This document shows positions 9,391-17,886 of a DNA stretch of 64,000 nt, one piece after another. Within the stretch, counting starts at the first letter, position 1. Each line of letters starts with the position of its first letter. Made by a program: the position numbers and the translations under genes. The notes below the pieces were generated by a model. It was not told the origin of the DNA and searched no databases. It worked only from the letters and a program-made list of their open reading frames with translations. The DNA comes from CAVYGN01 sp963796325 (GTDB lineage: Bacteria > Spirochaetota > Brevinematia > Brevinematales > JAOACQ01): positions 2,170,001-2,234,000 of the forward strand of contig CAWCLF010000001.1 in assembly GCA_963796325.1 (NCBI GenBank). The letters are read 5' to 3'.

Positions 9391-10624
9391 CAAGGAATTG
9401 AATCAGAGATACGGCAAAAACAAAGGGAAGTATTTCGACCGACTGGTAAAAGAGCGTTTCGATTATCACGCCGGCCGTTGTAAAAGAGAGGAGCATTTCT
9501 CCCCTTTTCATATTCATTACCGCTGAGAAGATCAGGCTCCCGTAATAAAGTACAGCGCCGAGAATCCCGTAACTCAGGATCATTTCAAGCAAACCGGATT
9601 CAAGCGTTGTAGTTGCCAGGGGAGAATTAAAAGCCATTAGTTCGTTATGAAAGAAATTATTGACGATATTGCTTGAAAATCCCGTATACTCCCCGAATAT
9701 CATGTTCGTTTTAAAGAAAGCGTTCAAACCGGACGACCAGATGGAAAACCTGGAAATATTGCCTTTATCGTTGAAGATGAAAATACGCACGGCAAGAGTA
9801 GCCGCATAAGACCTCAGGGGTTTTACGGCTATTAACACAATAGTTACGGCCGCAGCCAGGCATAACAGCGGTATTAATATTCTCAGGATCCTTCCGCGGG
9901 ACCCGGCGTCCTTAATTATGACAGCCGCCAGTCCTGCAAATACAAAAGCGCTTATTATCATGCCTGAACGGGAAAAGACCAGGAACGGAACCAGGAGGAA
10001 AACAATCCCGGACAATTTCAAATACCTTTTCCCGGCAAATCGGAGGGCGGCTGCGCCCAATAAGGGCATTATGATGGGAAGATGAAGGTAACTGCCCGTC
10101 AATGAAGCAGGACGGTAAATAATCCCCGCCGGCGTAAGCGACACAGCCTCGCCCGGAAAGCCGGTCAGCCTGACTGCCAGTTCAAAAACCATGAACAAAA
10201 CAAGTATTATACCGGTGACTGATATGCTGTTGCCGATAATTCCTTCCGGTTTCATATCCCTGCAAGACAGGATATTGAAGAATGAAAAGATGAAAAAGAG
10301 GTAAAGCATGACAAGGGAAAAAAATACTATTTCATAAATAAAACGGAACCTGGCCAGAGTAAGCAGGCAGCTTACGACGACTGCAAGCGCAAAAGATAAA
10401 TAAACGATAATGAATACAAGGGAATTGCCTTTGACATTTATTCTTGAAACAAGAGCCGCTATAACCAGCAGGGATGCAGAGGACAGGAATTCGATAATAA
10501 ACGCGGCCTCTTTTGACCCGGTAAGGAATTCGAACAGGCCCCTTGAAAACAGTACGAACAGGAGGGAAAAAATCATGACGGAAAATAAAATATCCCTGGA
10601 GTTGATTTTACCGGCAGCGTTCAT
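9353..10624 (-). CDS. O-antigen ligase/polymerase-like polytopic membrane protein
   Basis: A 423-aa, very hydrophobic protein with about 10-12 predicted membrane segments. A larger extracytoplasmic loop lies around residues 290-350 (FNDKGNISRFSIWSSGLNAF and a downstream Asn/Phe-rich stretch). That arrangement, and the RF-x-IWSSGL-type motif, match the O-antigen ligase/Wzy_C superfamily, which joins or polymerises lipid-linked glycans at the periplasmic face of the inner membrane. Whether it is the WaaL ligase or a Wzy polymerase cannot be told. It converges on, and overlaps by 38 bp, the GT4 gene to its left. Confidence 0.7.
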   Translation of the reverse strand: MNAAGKINSRDILFSVMIFSLLFVLFSRGLFEFLTGSKEAAFIIEFLSSASLLVIAALVSRINVKGNSLVFIIVYLSFALAVVVSCLLTLARFRFIYEIVFFSLVMLYLFFIFSFFNILSCRDMKPEGIIGNSISVTGIILVLFMVFELAVRLTGFPGEAVSLTPAGIIYRPASLTGSYLHLPIIMPLLGAAALRFAGKRYLKLSGIVFLLVPFLVFSRSGMIISAFVFAGLAAVIIKDAGSRGRILRILIPLLCLAAAVTIVLIAVKPLRSYAATLAVRIFIFNDKGNISRFSIWSSGLNAFFKTNMIFGEYTGFSSNIVNNFFHNELMAFNSPLATTTLESGLLEMILSYGILGAVLYYGSLIFSAVMNMKRGEMLLSFTTAGVIIETLFYQSVEILPFVFAVSLIQFLVNSRSDRSLKIK

Positions 10625-10843
10625 AAAAATTCCTTTCCGATGACTGATCTTAAAATTTTTACTTGTTTACAATGAACCAAAAACCGATTGCCGCTCTGCC
10701 AAACCTGGATGCCTTTTAAAGTTTACATCAAACGTGGCATAAATGTCAAAATTAGGGTTGGATTTCAGGAATTTTTTGTGTGAATAGAATTCTATACTGA
10801 AAGTTCCAGGGTCGAGCTTACTTATTCATTTTCATTCTGCAAT

Positions 10844-10872
10844 TTGACATTTGGTATAACTATGGTTATACT
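10844..10872 (+). promoter_or_regulatory. promoter and palindromic operator of the toxin-antitoxin pair
   Basis: TTGACA (10844-10849), 17-bp spacer, TATACT (10867-10872). A perfect inverted repeat, GTATAAC-tatg-GTTATAC (10854-10871), covers the spacer and -10. This is the expected layout for an operator bound by the antitoxin. The antitoxin ATG at 10879 is only 6 nt after the -10, so the transcript would be nearly leaderless. Confidence 0.75.
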
Positions 10873-10878
10873 AGATTT

Positions 10879-11115
10879 ATGAAAACGGCAATATCCATTC
10901 CCGACCCGCTTTTTAAAGCCCTTTCATATTATGTCAAAAAAAAAGGCGTTTCAAGAAGTAAATTAATATCGGAAGCCGTAGAAGAGTATATTAGATTTCA
11001 TGAGTCCATTGATGTTTCCGAGAAATTAAATCGGCTTTATTCCGGAGAAGAAAGTTCTATTGAAAAGCCTATCTTGAAAACTCAGACAAAATTACTTGAA
11101 AAGGTCGAATGGTAA
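10879..11115 (+). CDS. ribbon-helix-helix antitoxin
   Basis: A 78-aa antitoxin of the CopG/MazE-like ribbon-helix-helix type. The N-terminus MKTAISIPDPLFKAL forms the DNA-binding strand and first helix, and GVSRSKLISEAVEEYI forms the second. The C-terminal half would wrap the toxin. It is directly upstream of, and overlaps, the PemK/MazF-like toxin gene, and a palindrome covers its promoter, so negative autoregulation is expected. It sits between glycan genes of opposite orientation, a usual place for a mobile toxin-antitoxin module. Confidence 0.85.
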   Translation: MKTAISIPDPLFKALSYYVKKKGVSRSKLISEAVEEYIRFHESIDVSEKLNRLYSGEESSIEKPILKTQTKLLEKVEW

Positions 11116-11456
11116 TGACCCGAGGTGAAATTTGGTGGGCTAATCTGCCAAATCCGGCAGGTTCAGAGCCTGGTTACAGAAGGCCGGTATTAATTATACA
11201 ATCGGATGATTTTAACCAAAGTAAAATCAACACTGTTATTTGCCTTGTAATAACTTCAAATCTGAAGCTGGCCGATGCTCCCGGAAATCTCTTAATAAAA
11301 TCTCAGGAATCGAATTTATCTAAAGATTCTGTTATAAATGTTTCCCGGATAATTACATTGGACAAAAGTATCTTATCAGATTGCACCGGGGCTATTCATG
11401 AAAAAACTATGAAAAAGGTTGAAATAGGTGTTAAACTGGTTTTGGATATCGAATAA
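11109..11456 (+). CDS. PemK/MazF-family mRNA interferase toxin
   Basis: A 115-aa toxin of the MazF/PemK/Kid family, which cuts mRNA at short motifs when the antitoxin is lost. Seen: the hallmark N-terminus RGEIWWANLPNP, GSEPGYRRPVLIIQSD, and the later VSRIITLDKS and GAIHEKTMKK. Two start codons are possible, ATG 11109 or ATG 11115; the second overlaps the antitoxin stop by one base (TAATG). Intact and full length for the family. Confidence 0.9.
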   Translation: MVMTRGEIWWANLPNPAGSEPGYRRPVLIIQSDDFNQSKINTVICLVITSNLKLADAPGNLLIKSQESNLSKDSVINVSRIITLDKSILSDCTGAIHEKTMKKVEIGVKLVLDIE

Positions 11457-11503
11457 ATTATATATTAATACCCCATTAACTTTATATTAAAAAAGGTAGA
11501 AAA

Positions 11504-11575
11504 ATGAATGAAATAATTTTAAATGCTGAAGAAAAGGATATATTAGATTCTTTAACATATTACCGGAGAATCTAG
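11504..11575 (+). pseudogene. short ORF resembling the start of an antitoxin
   Basis: A 23-codon ORF begins with ATG after an AAGG Shine-Dalgarno and reads MNEIILNAEEKDILDSL before drifting to a stop 1 bp before the next gene. The EEKDIL-S pattern resembles the start of short CopG-type antitoxins, so I read it as a possible remnant. It may instead be a leader peptide that couples translation to the GT2 gene. Low confidence. Confidence 0.3.
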
Positions 11576-11576
11576 A

Positions 11577-12512
11577 ATGGACAATATCGATATCCTGCTG
11601 CCGGTTTACAACGGTTCGCCTTATCTTAAAGTCCTGATCGATTCTATTTTAAGCCAGGAATACTCCGGCTGGAAGCTTATAATCAGGGACGACTCTTCAG
11701 CGGACGGGAGCCTCGATATCCTCGAAAAATACTCGGGCGAACACCCCGGCAGGATCGAGCTCTTAAAACCGGACGGCATAAAGCTTGGAATAATGAAAAA
11801 TTATGAAAAACTCCTCGGCGTTTCTACCGCAGATTATATCATGCTCTGCGACCAGGACGATAAATGGTTTCCCGACAAGGTCGGAAGGTCTTATCGGAAA
11901 ATAAAGGAAATTGAAGAGGAATGCGGCAGGGACCTGCCTATACTGGTACATTCCGATCTTACGGTAGCGGATGGAAATCTTAATATAATCGACAGGTCGT
12001 TATGGAATTACCAGCGCCTGAACCCGGAAGCGGGCAGAAGTTTAAACCGGCTTCTTGTACAGAACTGCATAACCGGCTGCACGGTCATAGTCAACAGGAA
12101 GCTCAAGGAGTATTCATTGCCGTTTCCCGATGAAGCGGTAATGCATGACTGGTGGATGGCCCTTAACGCCGCCGCTTTCGGCAGGATAGGATATATTCGG
12201 GACCCGCTCATATATTACAGGCAGCATGGCACCAACGCCGTAGGTTCGTTCAGTTTCAATTTGAAATATATTATTAATTCTTTCGTATATAAAAGAGAAC
12301 TGATTAAAAAAAACCTTCAAAATGCTCAGAAGCAGGCGTCGGCTTTTTTAAAATTGAACGGGAAAAGGCTCGGCTCCGGAAATTATAAAATTACATTCGA
12401 TTATGCAAATATAGCAGGGTATAATTTTATTAAAAAGCGCTGGATACTTTTGAAGAACGGTTTCTTTAAAAGCGGTTTCGTCAGGACGATCGGGCTTTTC
12501 TTTTTTATCTGA
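11577..12512 (+). CDS. GT2-family glycosyltransferase (rhamnosyltransferase-like)
   Basis: GT-A glycosyltransferase of 311 aa, closest in pattern to rhamnosyltransferases of O-antigen loci. Seen: DILLPVYNGSPYLKVLIDSI (4-23), RDDSSADGS (~37), the CDQDDKW metal/donor site (~90), NCITGCTVIVNRKL (~160) and HDWWMALNA (~185), typical of this subfamily. GGAGA 9 nt before ATG 11577 supports the start. The C-terminal ~80 residues are basic and hydrophobic and may touch the membrane. Confidence 0.8.
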   Translation: MDNIDILLPVYNGSPYLKVLIDSILSQEYSGWKLIIRDDSSADGSLDILEKYSGEHPGRIELLKPDGIKLGIMKNYEKLLGVSTADYIMLCDQDDKWFPDKVGRSYRKIKEIEEECGRDLPILVHSDLTVADGNLNIIDRSLWNYQRLNPEAGRSLNRLLVQNCITGCTVIVNRKLKEYSLPFPDEAVMHDWWMALNAAAFGRIGYIRDPLIYYRQHGTNAVGSFSFNLKYIINSFVYKRELIKKNLQNAQKQASAFLKLNGKRLGSGNYKITFDYANIAGYNFIKKRWILLKNGFFKSGFVRTIGLFFFI

Positions 12513-12548
12513 TTCCGGCTTCAATTACTAATTATAAGGATGCTTTCA

Positions 12549-13487
12549 ATGTTAAAATTCCTGATAACCGGTTATTCGGGGTTTGTGGGCGGACATTTCA
12601 TAGATTACCTTGAAAATAACAGGATCGATTCTGAAATCATGGGGATCGACGTCAACCCGGCAAAAGAGCCTGTTAAAAACTACAGGTACATAAAATGCAA
12701 TTTTATAGAACAGGACCTGTTGGACAAGGATAAGATCCGTTATTACATCAACCTCTCGAAGCCCGATTATATTCTGCACCTGGCCTCTTATTCAAGCGTG
12801 GCTTTCAGCTGGCAGAACCCCATCATGAGCTTCCAGAACAATATCAATATTTATCTCAATCTCCTGGAAGCCGTCCGCATCCTGAAAATTAAATGCAGGA
12901 TACTGTCGGTAGGATCGAGCGAGGAATACGGCAATATCAACCAAAATAAAATACCGATCAGGGAGGAATACGAACTGGAACCTCTGAGCCCTTACGCAGT
13001 CGCCAGGGTTTCCCAGGAAATGCTTTCAAGGGTTTATGTAAGAAGCTACGGTCTGGACATAGTGCTGACGCGTTCTTTCAACCATATAGGGCCGGGTCAA
13101 AAGGACAGTTTCGTTGTGCCGTCCTTCGCGGGACAATTGATAGATATCAAAAACGGGATAAGGAAGGAGCTGGTCACGGGAGACACTTCCATAATCAGGG
13201 ATTTTACGGACGTGAGGGATGTTGTGGCCGCTTATTACGCCCTGTTCATGAAGGGCGTCAGGGGAGAGATTTACAATGTCTGCACAGGCAAGGGTTATTC
13301 GCTGAACGAAATAATCGGCATTATGGAGGAAATATTAGGCGTCAAATCCGCTATTAAAATCAATCCTGATCTGATCCGCCCCGACGACAATAAAATTACC
13401 ATAGGTTCGAATGAAAAACTGGTAAAGGCGACAGGCTGGAAAACCAGATATGATATCCGCAGGACCCTGGAAGAGATCCTGAGCTGA
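12549..13487 (+). CDS. NAD(P)-dependent SDR, GDP-6-deoxy-hexulose reductase-like
   Basis: Extended short-chain dehydrogenase/reductase of 312 aa, resembling Rmd and GDP-mannose 4,6-dehydratase relatives. These reduce GDP-4-keto-6-deoxymannose to GDP-D-rhamnose or a similar sugar. Seen: cofactor motif TGYSGFVGGHF, the serine region VGSSEEYG, SPYAVARVSQE in the active site and RSFNHIGPGQ, the GDP-sugar-type signature. The YxxxK motif reads Tyr-Ala-Val-Ala-Arg. The start is put at ATG 12549, 9 nt after TAAGG, because the earlier ATG at 12540 overlaps that site. It ends 3 bp from a convergent gene. Confidence 0.75.
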   Translation: MLKFLITGYSGFVGGHFIDYLENNRIDSEIMGIDVNPAKEPVKNYRYIKCNFIEQDLLDKDKIRYYINLSKPDYILHLASYSSVAFSWQNPIMSFQNNINIYLNLLEAVRILKIKCRILSVGSSEEYGNINQNKIPIREEYELEPLSPYAVARVSQEMLSRVYVRSYGLDIVLTRSFNHIGPGQKDSFVVPSFAGQLIDIKNGIRKELVTGDTSIIRDFTDVRDVVAAYYALFMKGVRGEIYNVCTGKGYSLNEIIGIMEEILGVKSAIKINPDLIRPDDNKITIGSNEKLVKATGWKTRYDIRRTLEEILS

Positions 13488-13490
13488 TTT

Positions 13491-14204
13491 TCATAAAAGC
13501 CTGTAACCGGCGGACTTCGCGTCGTTGTAAAACATTTTTACTGTATCCAGCGAGTACTCGTTAAGATCCTTGCCGATTAGGGGCAGTTTTTTAAGAATGT
13601 CCGGTAAAACCGTTATTATATGGCATCCCGCCTCTTCAGCCTGGATAATATTCAAAAGCTCCCTGGGGCTTGCCCACAGTACCTCGGCATTCGGATTATG
13701 GGAGCATATAAGAACCGCTTTTTTCATGATCGGGACCGGGTCCCGCCCTGTATCCGCTATTCTTCCTGCAAAGATCGATATGATGTTCTTTACCTTCGGA
13801 TCGATAGCATCTGCGACTTCTTCGACCTGTTCCAGGGGCATAATAGCCGTTATATTCAGGGACAGGCCTTCGCCGGTCAGTCTTTTTATCAAAGGTATTG
13901 AAGACTCCCCCTTCGTATTGGTGACCGGTATCTTTACATAAACGTTTTTCCCCCAGCCGGCAATCTTTTTGGCTTCCTTTTCCATGGATTCGAAATCGTC
14001 CGAAAACACTTCGAATGAAATAGGCAGATCTTTTATCCTAGAGAGCACATCCCTTGCGAAAAGTTCATAATCTCTTACCCCCGCCTGCTTCATCAGGGTC
14101 GGATTCGTGGTAAATCCGCTTACCCACCCTTCTTTATAAGCTTTCTCCATATCATTTACATTCGCGCCGTCTGCAAATATCTTGATCTTTAGTTTAACGG
14201 GCAT
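13491..14204 (-). CDS. transaldolase (small TalC/MipB type)
   Basis: A 237-aa class I aldolase of the small transaldolase/fructose-6-phosphate aldolase family. It moves a dihydroxyacetone unit and so forms or consumes sedoheptulose 7-phosphate. Seen: KIFADGANVNDM, GFTTNPTLMK, the Schiff-base lysine in VYVKIPVTNTKG (~86-97), LNITAIMPLEQV and ISIFAGRIADTGRDP. It overlaps gmhB by 11 bp, in the same unit as gmhA and hddC. Since GmhA uses sedoheptulose 7-phosphate, a role in supplying the heptose precursor is likely (inference). Confidence 0.85.
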   Translation of the reverse strand: MPVKLKIKIFADGANVNDMEKAYKEGWVSGFTTNPTLMKQAGVRDYELFARDVLSRIKDLPISFEVFSDDFESMEKEAKKIAGWGKNVYVKIPVTNTKGESSIPLIKRLTGEGLSLNITAIMPLEQVEEVADAIDPKVKNIISIFAGRIADTGRDPVPIMKKAVLICSHNPNAEVLWASPRELLNIIQAEEAGCHIITVLPDILKKLPLIGKDLNEYSLDTVKMFYNDAKSAGYRLL

Positions 14205-14796
14205 AAATTCCTCCTACAGAATTTTTTACAAGCAGGCTGACCGCATCCCTGAGGTTGTCGGCGGTAAAGTCTGGAATTTCCTTAAGTTTTCCCGGATCTA
14301 ATATCTTTTCTTCGCTTTTAACAAGGATCGTCCTTACACCGGCGTTTTTCCCGCATAAAATGTCGCTTTCCCTGTCTCCTATCATCCATGACTGCTTCAA
14401 ATCGATCCCGTATTCCTTTTCGGCTTTTTTAAGAAAATAAGGCTCCGGTTTTCTGCAATTGCACTTTCCGGAATATCCCGGGACTATTCCTGCCGGATGG
14501 TGGTAGCAATAGTAATATTCCTTAAAAAAAATATTGTTTCCAATCATTATTTCATCCAGCCTTTTGTGAACGCTTAAGAGATCCTCCAGACTGCATTTAC
14601 CCTTTGCGTAATCCGGCTGGTTTGAAACCAGGAAAAGATCGAACCCGTTTTCCATTACAGTCATTAAACTTTCCAGCGTCCATGAATACAGATTTAAATC
14701 CTCGATCTTGTGCGGCGGTTCAAATTCGCCGTTTGCCTCATTAAAAATCAGTTTGTTTATAACCCCATCCCTGTCGAGAAATACGGCCGTATTCAT
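14194..14796 (-). CDS. gmhB: D-glycero-D-manno-heptose-1,7-bisphosphate 7-phosphatase
   Basis: HAD-superfamily phosphatase of about 200 aa, the GmhB step of ADP/GDP-heptose synthesis. Seen: FLDRDGVINKL with both catalytic Asp residues, LVSNQPDYAKG (motif II), the zinc-loop pattern YCYHHPAGIVPG followed by CNCRKPEP, and MIGDRESDI (motif IV). I choose ATG 14796, whose A overlaps the gmhA stop (TAATG), with GGGAG 11 nt upstream. An upstream ATG at 14814 lies inside gmhA. Confidence 0.9.
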   Translation of the reverse strand: MNTAVFLDRDGVINKLIFNEANGEFEPPHKIEDLNLYSWTLESLMTVMENGFDLFLVSNQPDYAKGKCSLEDLLSVHKRLDEIMIGNNIFFKEYYYCYHHPAGIVPGYSGKCNCRKPEPYFLKKAEKEYGIDLKQSWMIGDRESDILCGKNAGVRTILVKSEEKILDPGKLKEIPDFTADNLRDAVSLLVKNSVGGIYAR

Positions 14797-15401
14797 TATT
14801 TCGTCGACTCCCATTTTGCAGTGTTAACCTGCAGTTTAGGATGGGATACGAACATGTGCCAGATCACAGCATGGTAAGCCTCTGTTAGAGGCGTAATCAG
14901 GTTATCGTTTATTACGGGAACTATTACAGCGGCGTCGGCTACCTTTGCAGTATATCCGCCGTCGCGTCCGACAAGACCGATTATTTTCGCACCGGTTTCT
15001 TTTGCGAATTTCAGGGCCTTTACCAGATTGACGCTGATATTTTTCTCTTCATTGCCTCCGCCTACGGAGATCACCATTATACAGTCATCCTGATTGAGCC
15101 TTGACCCTTTCAGCCACCCGGCAAATACGGTATCCCAGCCGTCGTCGTTTATGCGGGCCGTCAGTTCCGATACATTGTCGGTCGGGGCATATGATTCGAT
15201 CCCCGCAAGCTTCCTGAAATCGTTGACGGCATGACTCGCATTGGCGGCGCTTCCGCCCACGCCCAGGATAAACAGGCGCCCCTTTTTCACCCTTGTATCA
15301 AGCAGGAGATTAACGGCTTTTTCCATCGATGATCTATCGATAGTCTCGGCGATTTTAATGACGCCCTTGAAATAGGAATCAATATGTTCCCTCATTTCCA
15401 T
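14796..15401 (-). CDS. gmhA: sedoheptulose-7-phosphate isomerase, SIS domain
   Basis: SIS-domain phosphoheptose isomerase of 201 aa, converting sedoheptulose 7-phosphate to D-glycero-D-manno-heptose 7-phosphate. Seen: LFILGVGGSAANASHAVND (phosphosugar-binding loop, ~43-61), VISVGGGNEEKN, IIGLVGRDGG and LTEAYHAVIWHM, all family landmarks. It overlaps hddC by 23 bp and gmhB by 1 bp, so the three are translated together. Confidence 0.92.
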   Translation of the reverse strand: MEMREHIDSYFKGVIKIAETIDRSSMEKAVNLLLDTRVKKGRLFILGVGGSAANASHAVNDFRKLAGIESYAPTDNVSELTARINDDGWDTVFAGWLKGSRLNQDDCIMVISVGGGNEEKNISVNLVKALKFAKETGAKIIGLVGRDGGYTAKVADAAVIVPVINDNLITPLTEAYHAVIWHMFVSHPKLQVNTAKWESTK

Positions 15402-16119
15402 TGAATTCTCCTTTTTTAGAGGATTTTCTTAAAAGATATTCCCTTGTTTCTTCAATGCCCCTGAACGAACCGATCTCGTAAAATCTTTCTTTTACCTCGT
15501 AACCCAGGAGCTGTTCTTCGTTTAAGAGGTCTCTGTAAATATCTGCAAGATCCTTAACCTCGTTTTCTTTAATCTTGTCGAAAACTTCCTTCCTCAATAT
15601 ACCCAGTCCGTAATCGATATATTTCATTCCGGGATCTTTCGAATTCTTATCATAATTGACAATCCGGCCTTTTTCAAATATTACGTTGCTTTTATCCCAC
15701 CAGCCGTCATTTTTAAGCACCGTCATAAGCCCTTTTTTATTGTTTCCCGTAAAGAAATCCGCAATTTTTATGAAATCGACGTCGAGGTATGAATCGCCGT
15801 ACATCACGTAAAATAAGTCCTCCAATAAAGGCATTGCCTTTTTTACGGCGCCTCCTGTTCCCAGTAGCCTGTCCCCGTCGAAGGAATACCTCGCGTTTAT
15901 CCCGAAAGCCGAGCCGTCCTTTACATAATCCTTAATCAGCCCGCCCAGGTACCCGGCGCAGATAACTACCTCTTCGATCCCTTTCTTTTTCAAAAGCTCG
16001 AGCTGGTGCGCGATAAAGGGCCTGCCGTTGATATCTATCATCGATTTGGGAATAGTTTCCGTTACCGGCCTGAGGCGTGTAGCAAGGCCGCCGGATAATA
16101 ACGCCAGACTTTTGATCAT
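15379..16119 (-). CDS. hddC: D-glycero-D-manno-heptose 1-phosphate guanylyltransferase-like
   Basis: Sugar-1-phosphate nucleotidyltransferase of 246 aa. With gmhA, gmhB and hddA in the same run, it most likely makes GDP-D-glycero-alpha-D-manno-heptose (HddC). Seen: nucleotide-binding GGLATRLRPVTETIPKSM (~10-28), ICAGYLGG, LLGTGGAVKKAM and the metal-site MYGDSYLDVD. The open frame reaches a GTG at 16134. The ATG at 16119, 1 bp beyond the gtrA stop, gives the usual N-terminus and is preferred, although no strong Shine-Dalgarno is seen. Confidence 0.82.
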   Translation of the reverse strand: MIKSLALLSGGLATRLRPVTETIPKSMIDINGRPFIAHQLELLKKKGIEEVVICAGYLGGLIKDYVKDGSAFGINARYSFDGDRLLGTGGAVKKAMPLLEDLFYVMYGDSYLDVDFIKIADFFTGNNKKGLMTVLKNDGWWDKSNVIFEKGRIVNYDKNSKDPGMKYIDYGLGILRKEVFDKIKENEVKDLADIYRDLLNEEQLLGYEVKERFYEIGSFRGIEETREYLLRKSSKKGEFNGNEGTY

Positions 16120-16120
16120 A

Positions 16121-16615
16121 TTAATGTTTGTCACTCTTTTTTTTCATAAATATGTTAATTTTTTTAAAAGAGAAAAATTTCATTATCAAGTAATTATAAA
16201 TCGTGCTTATAATGATTGAAAAAGTCTGCGATATATATTCATTGCTGATTGAAAAATCAGGAATAAACCTTATTTTTAATAAGAACATCATGAAATAAAA
16301 CGATATTTCACCTATAATAAGCAATCCGATATAAGCGATACCGAATTTTATTATCTGATAAATAATCTTTTCATTGAAAGCTTTAAAGGTGAGCGTTCTG
16401 TTAAGGATAAAACTGATTATTGTTCCAACGGAAAATGCAAAAGCAACGCTTAAATAATTCGGAAGAAATTTATTAAAAATAAAAACAAACGATAAATAAT
16501 TAGAAACAGCCGCTGTTAAACCTACAAGTAAAAATATTAAAAACTGCACTGAAAAAAACAACTTGAAAATTTTAATTGTTAAAGCTTTAATTTTTACCAT
16601 ATTAATTTTTTTCAT
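16121..16615 (-). CDS. GtrA-family membrane protein
   Basis: A 164-aa protein with four hydrophobic segments (about 22-45, 50-72, 88-115 and 125-150) and the GtrA-like VGLTAAVSNYLSFVFIF and FILNRTLTFK motifs. GtrA proteins are thought to help flip or present polyprenyl-phosphate sugars made by a GtrB-like GT2. Such a GT2 lies two genes upstream (17887-18564). The gene overlaps the flavoprotein gene upstream by 14 bp and is A+T-rich. Confidence 0.8.
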   Translation of the reverse strand: MKKINMVKIKALTIKIFKLFFSVQFLIFLLVGLTAAVSNYLSFVFIFNKFLPNYLSVAFAFSVGTIISFILNRTLTFKAFNEKIIYQIIKFGIAYIGLLIIGEISFYFMMFLLKIRFIPDFSISNEYISQTFSIIISTIYNYLIMKFFSFKKINIFMKKKSDKH

Positions 16616-17882
16616 TCAACTTCTCAGCCATTTTAATGCTTCTTTTAATTACGTCGTCCATGTTTATATATTCGAACTCGCCGAATCTGCCCAAAAGGTT
16701 TACCCCGATTGATTTAAAATATTCTTTTATCAGCAGAATATTTTTATAATATGATTTGTTATAAACAACATAACTGTATTCAAAGCTCTTGATATCGGTA
16801 GTACAAATTTCATTTTTTTCAATAATATGCATTTTATCCAAATCGTTAACAACTCTTTCAATAACGAGCGGATCGTTCAATTTATAGAATTCATTTTTCG
16901 GATTTGTTGTTATTTCACATATTACAGAAGATTTACCAGCCGGAACATTCTGTTTGCTGAAATATCCCATGTAGCATATCCTGTGAAAACTGATATCTCT
17001 ATCGGGAACATATACGGCGCTTTTATCAAGAAGAGATTCATTGTTTAATCCAACCAGGATTACTTTTACCATATTATGTTTTAATTCTTCGGCCGCTTTA
17101 ATGATTTTAGCAGGCACCTTCCTGAAGCACTTGACTGCGTCCGTTAAAGGAAATGTAACCACAATCTCATCGAACATTTTTTCTGCAATATCATTCGATA
17201 CAACCCATTTATTATCTTTATAGATAATTTCCTTTATCTCAAAATTTACAGTTTGTTTTTTATCAGGCTTAACCATGGATTTTACTAAAGTCTCGATTCC
17301 TCCTTTATTAGGATAAATGAAGTTAAGCTGGTGAACATATCCTTCGGTCTCAATACCCAATGAGGATTTAACTATATCTTCCAAAGGCGGTTTAGGGATT
17401 CTTTCAACCCATTCAAGGCTCATTTCATTGAGATCGGTCTTCCATATTTTGCTGTTATATGGAACCAGATATTTTTCTGCGATTCCTTTGCCGAAAGTAT
17501 AATATATCCATTCGTAAAAATTTGTAGGTTTCTTATATTCGTTTTTAATATATCCTATCAAACACTCGTAATTATCTTCTCTATCCAATGCGTTTAACTC
17601 ATTTTCGAAAGGATATTTCATAAATCTGTCTTTAAAAAATATTTTGTTATTTCTTCTGCAGTTATTGATATTATCTTTCAATACTGACTTAATGATTTTC
17701 ATCATAGTATCGTCTTTCGAATATAAAATATGGCCGCCAATATCGTAAATAAAGCCGGCTTTTTCAAAGGATCTGCAAAGTCCGCCTATATTAATTTCTT
17801 TTTCCAGAACTTCGCTTGTATGCATTAAATGTTTTTGTAACGTGATGCCGCTTAATCCGCCGCCTAAAATGCCTATATGCAT
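16602..17882 (-). CDS. FAD-dependent amine-oxidase/UDP-galactopyranose-mutase-like protein
   Basis: A 426-aa flavoprotein. The N-terminus HIGILGGGLSGITLQKHL is an ADP-binding Rossmann motif; GGLCRSFEKAGFIYDIGGHI follows, as in UDP-galactopyranose mutase and related NAD(P)-binding proteins of glycan loci. KYLVPYNSKIWKTDL and the C-terminal LLGRFGEFEYINMDD also match that group. It may isomerise or oxidise a sugar nucleotide or polyprenyl-linked sugar, but the substrate is not known. Five bp separate it from the upstream GT2 gene. Confidence 0.7.
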   Translation of the reverse strand: MHIGILGGGLSGITLQKHLMHTSEVLEKEINIGGLCRSFEKAGFIYDIGGHILYSKDDTMMKIIKSVLKDNINNCRRNNKIFFKDRFMKYPFENELNALDREDNYECLIGYIKNEYKKPTNFYEWIYYTFGKGIAEKYLVPYNSKIWKTDLNEMSLEWVERIPKPPLEDIVKSSLGIETEGYVHQLNFIYPNKGGIETLVKSMVKPDKKQTVNFEIKEIIYKDNKWVVSNDIAEKMFDEIVVTFPLTDAVKCFRKVPAKIIKAAEELKHNMVKVILVGLNNESLLDKSAVYVPDRDISFHRICYMGYFSKQNVPAGKSSVICEITTNPKNEFYKLNDPLVIERVVNDLDKMHIIEKNEICTTDIKSFEYSYVVYNKSYYKNILLIKEYFKSIGVNLLGRFGEFEYINMDDVIKRSIKMAEKLNEKN

Positions 17883-17886
17883 TTTA

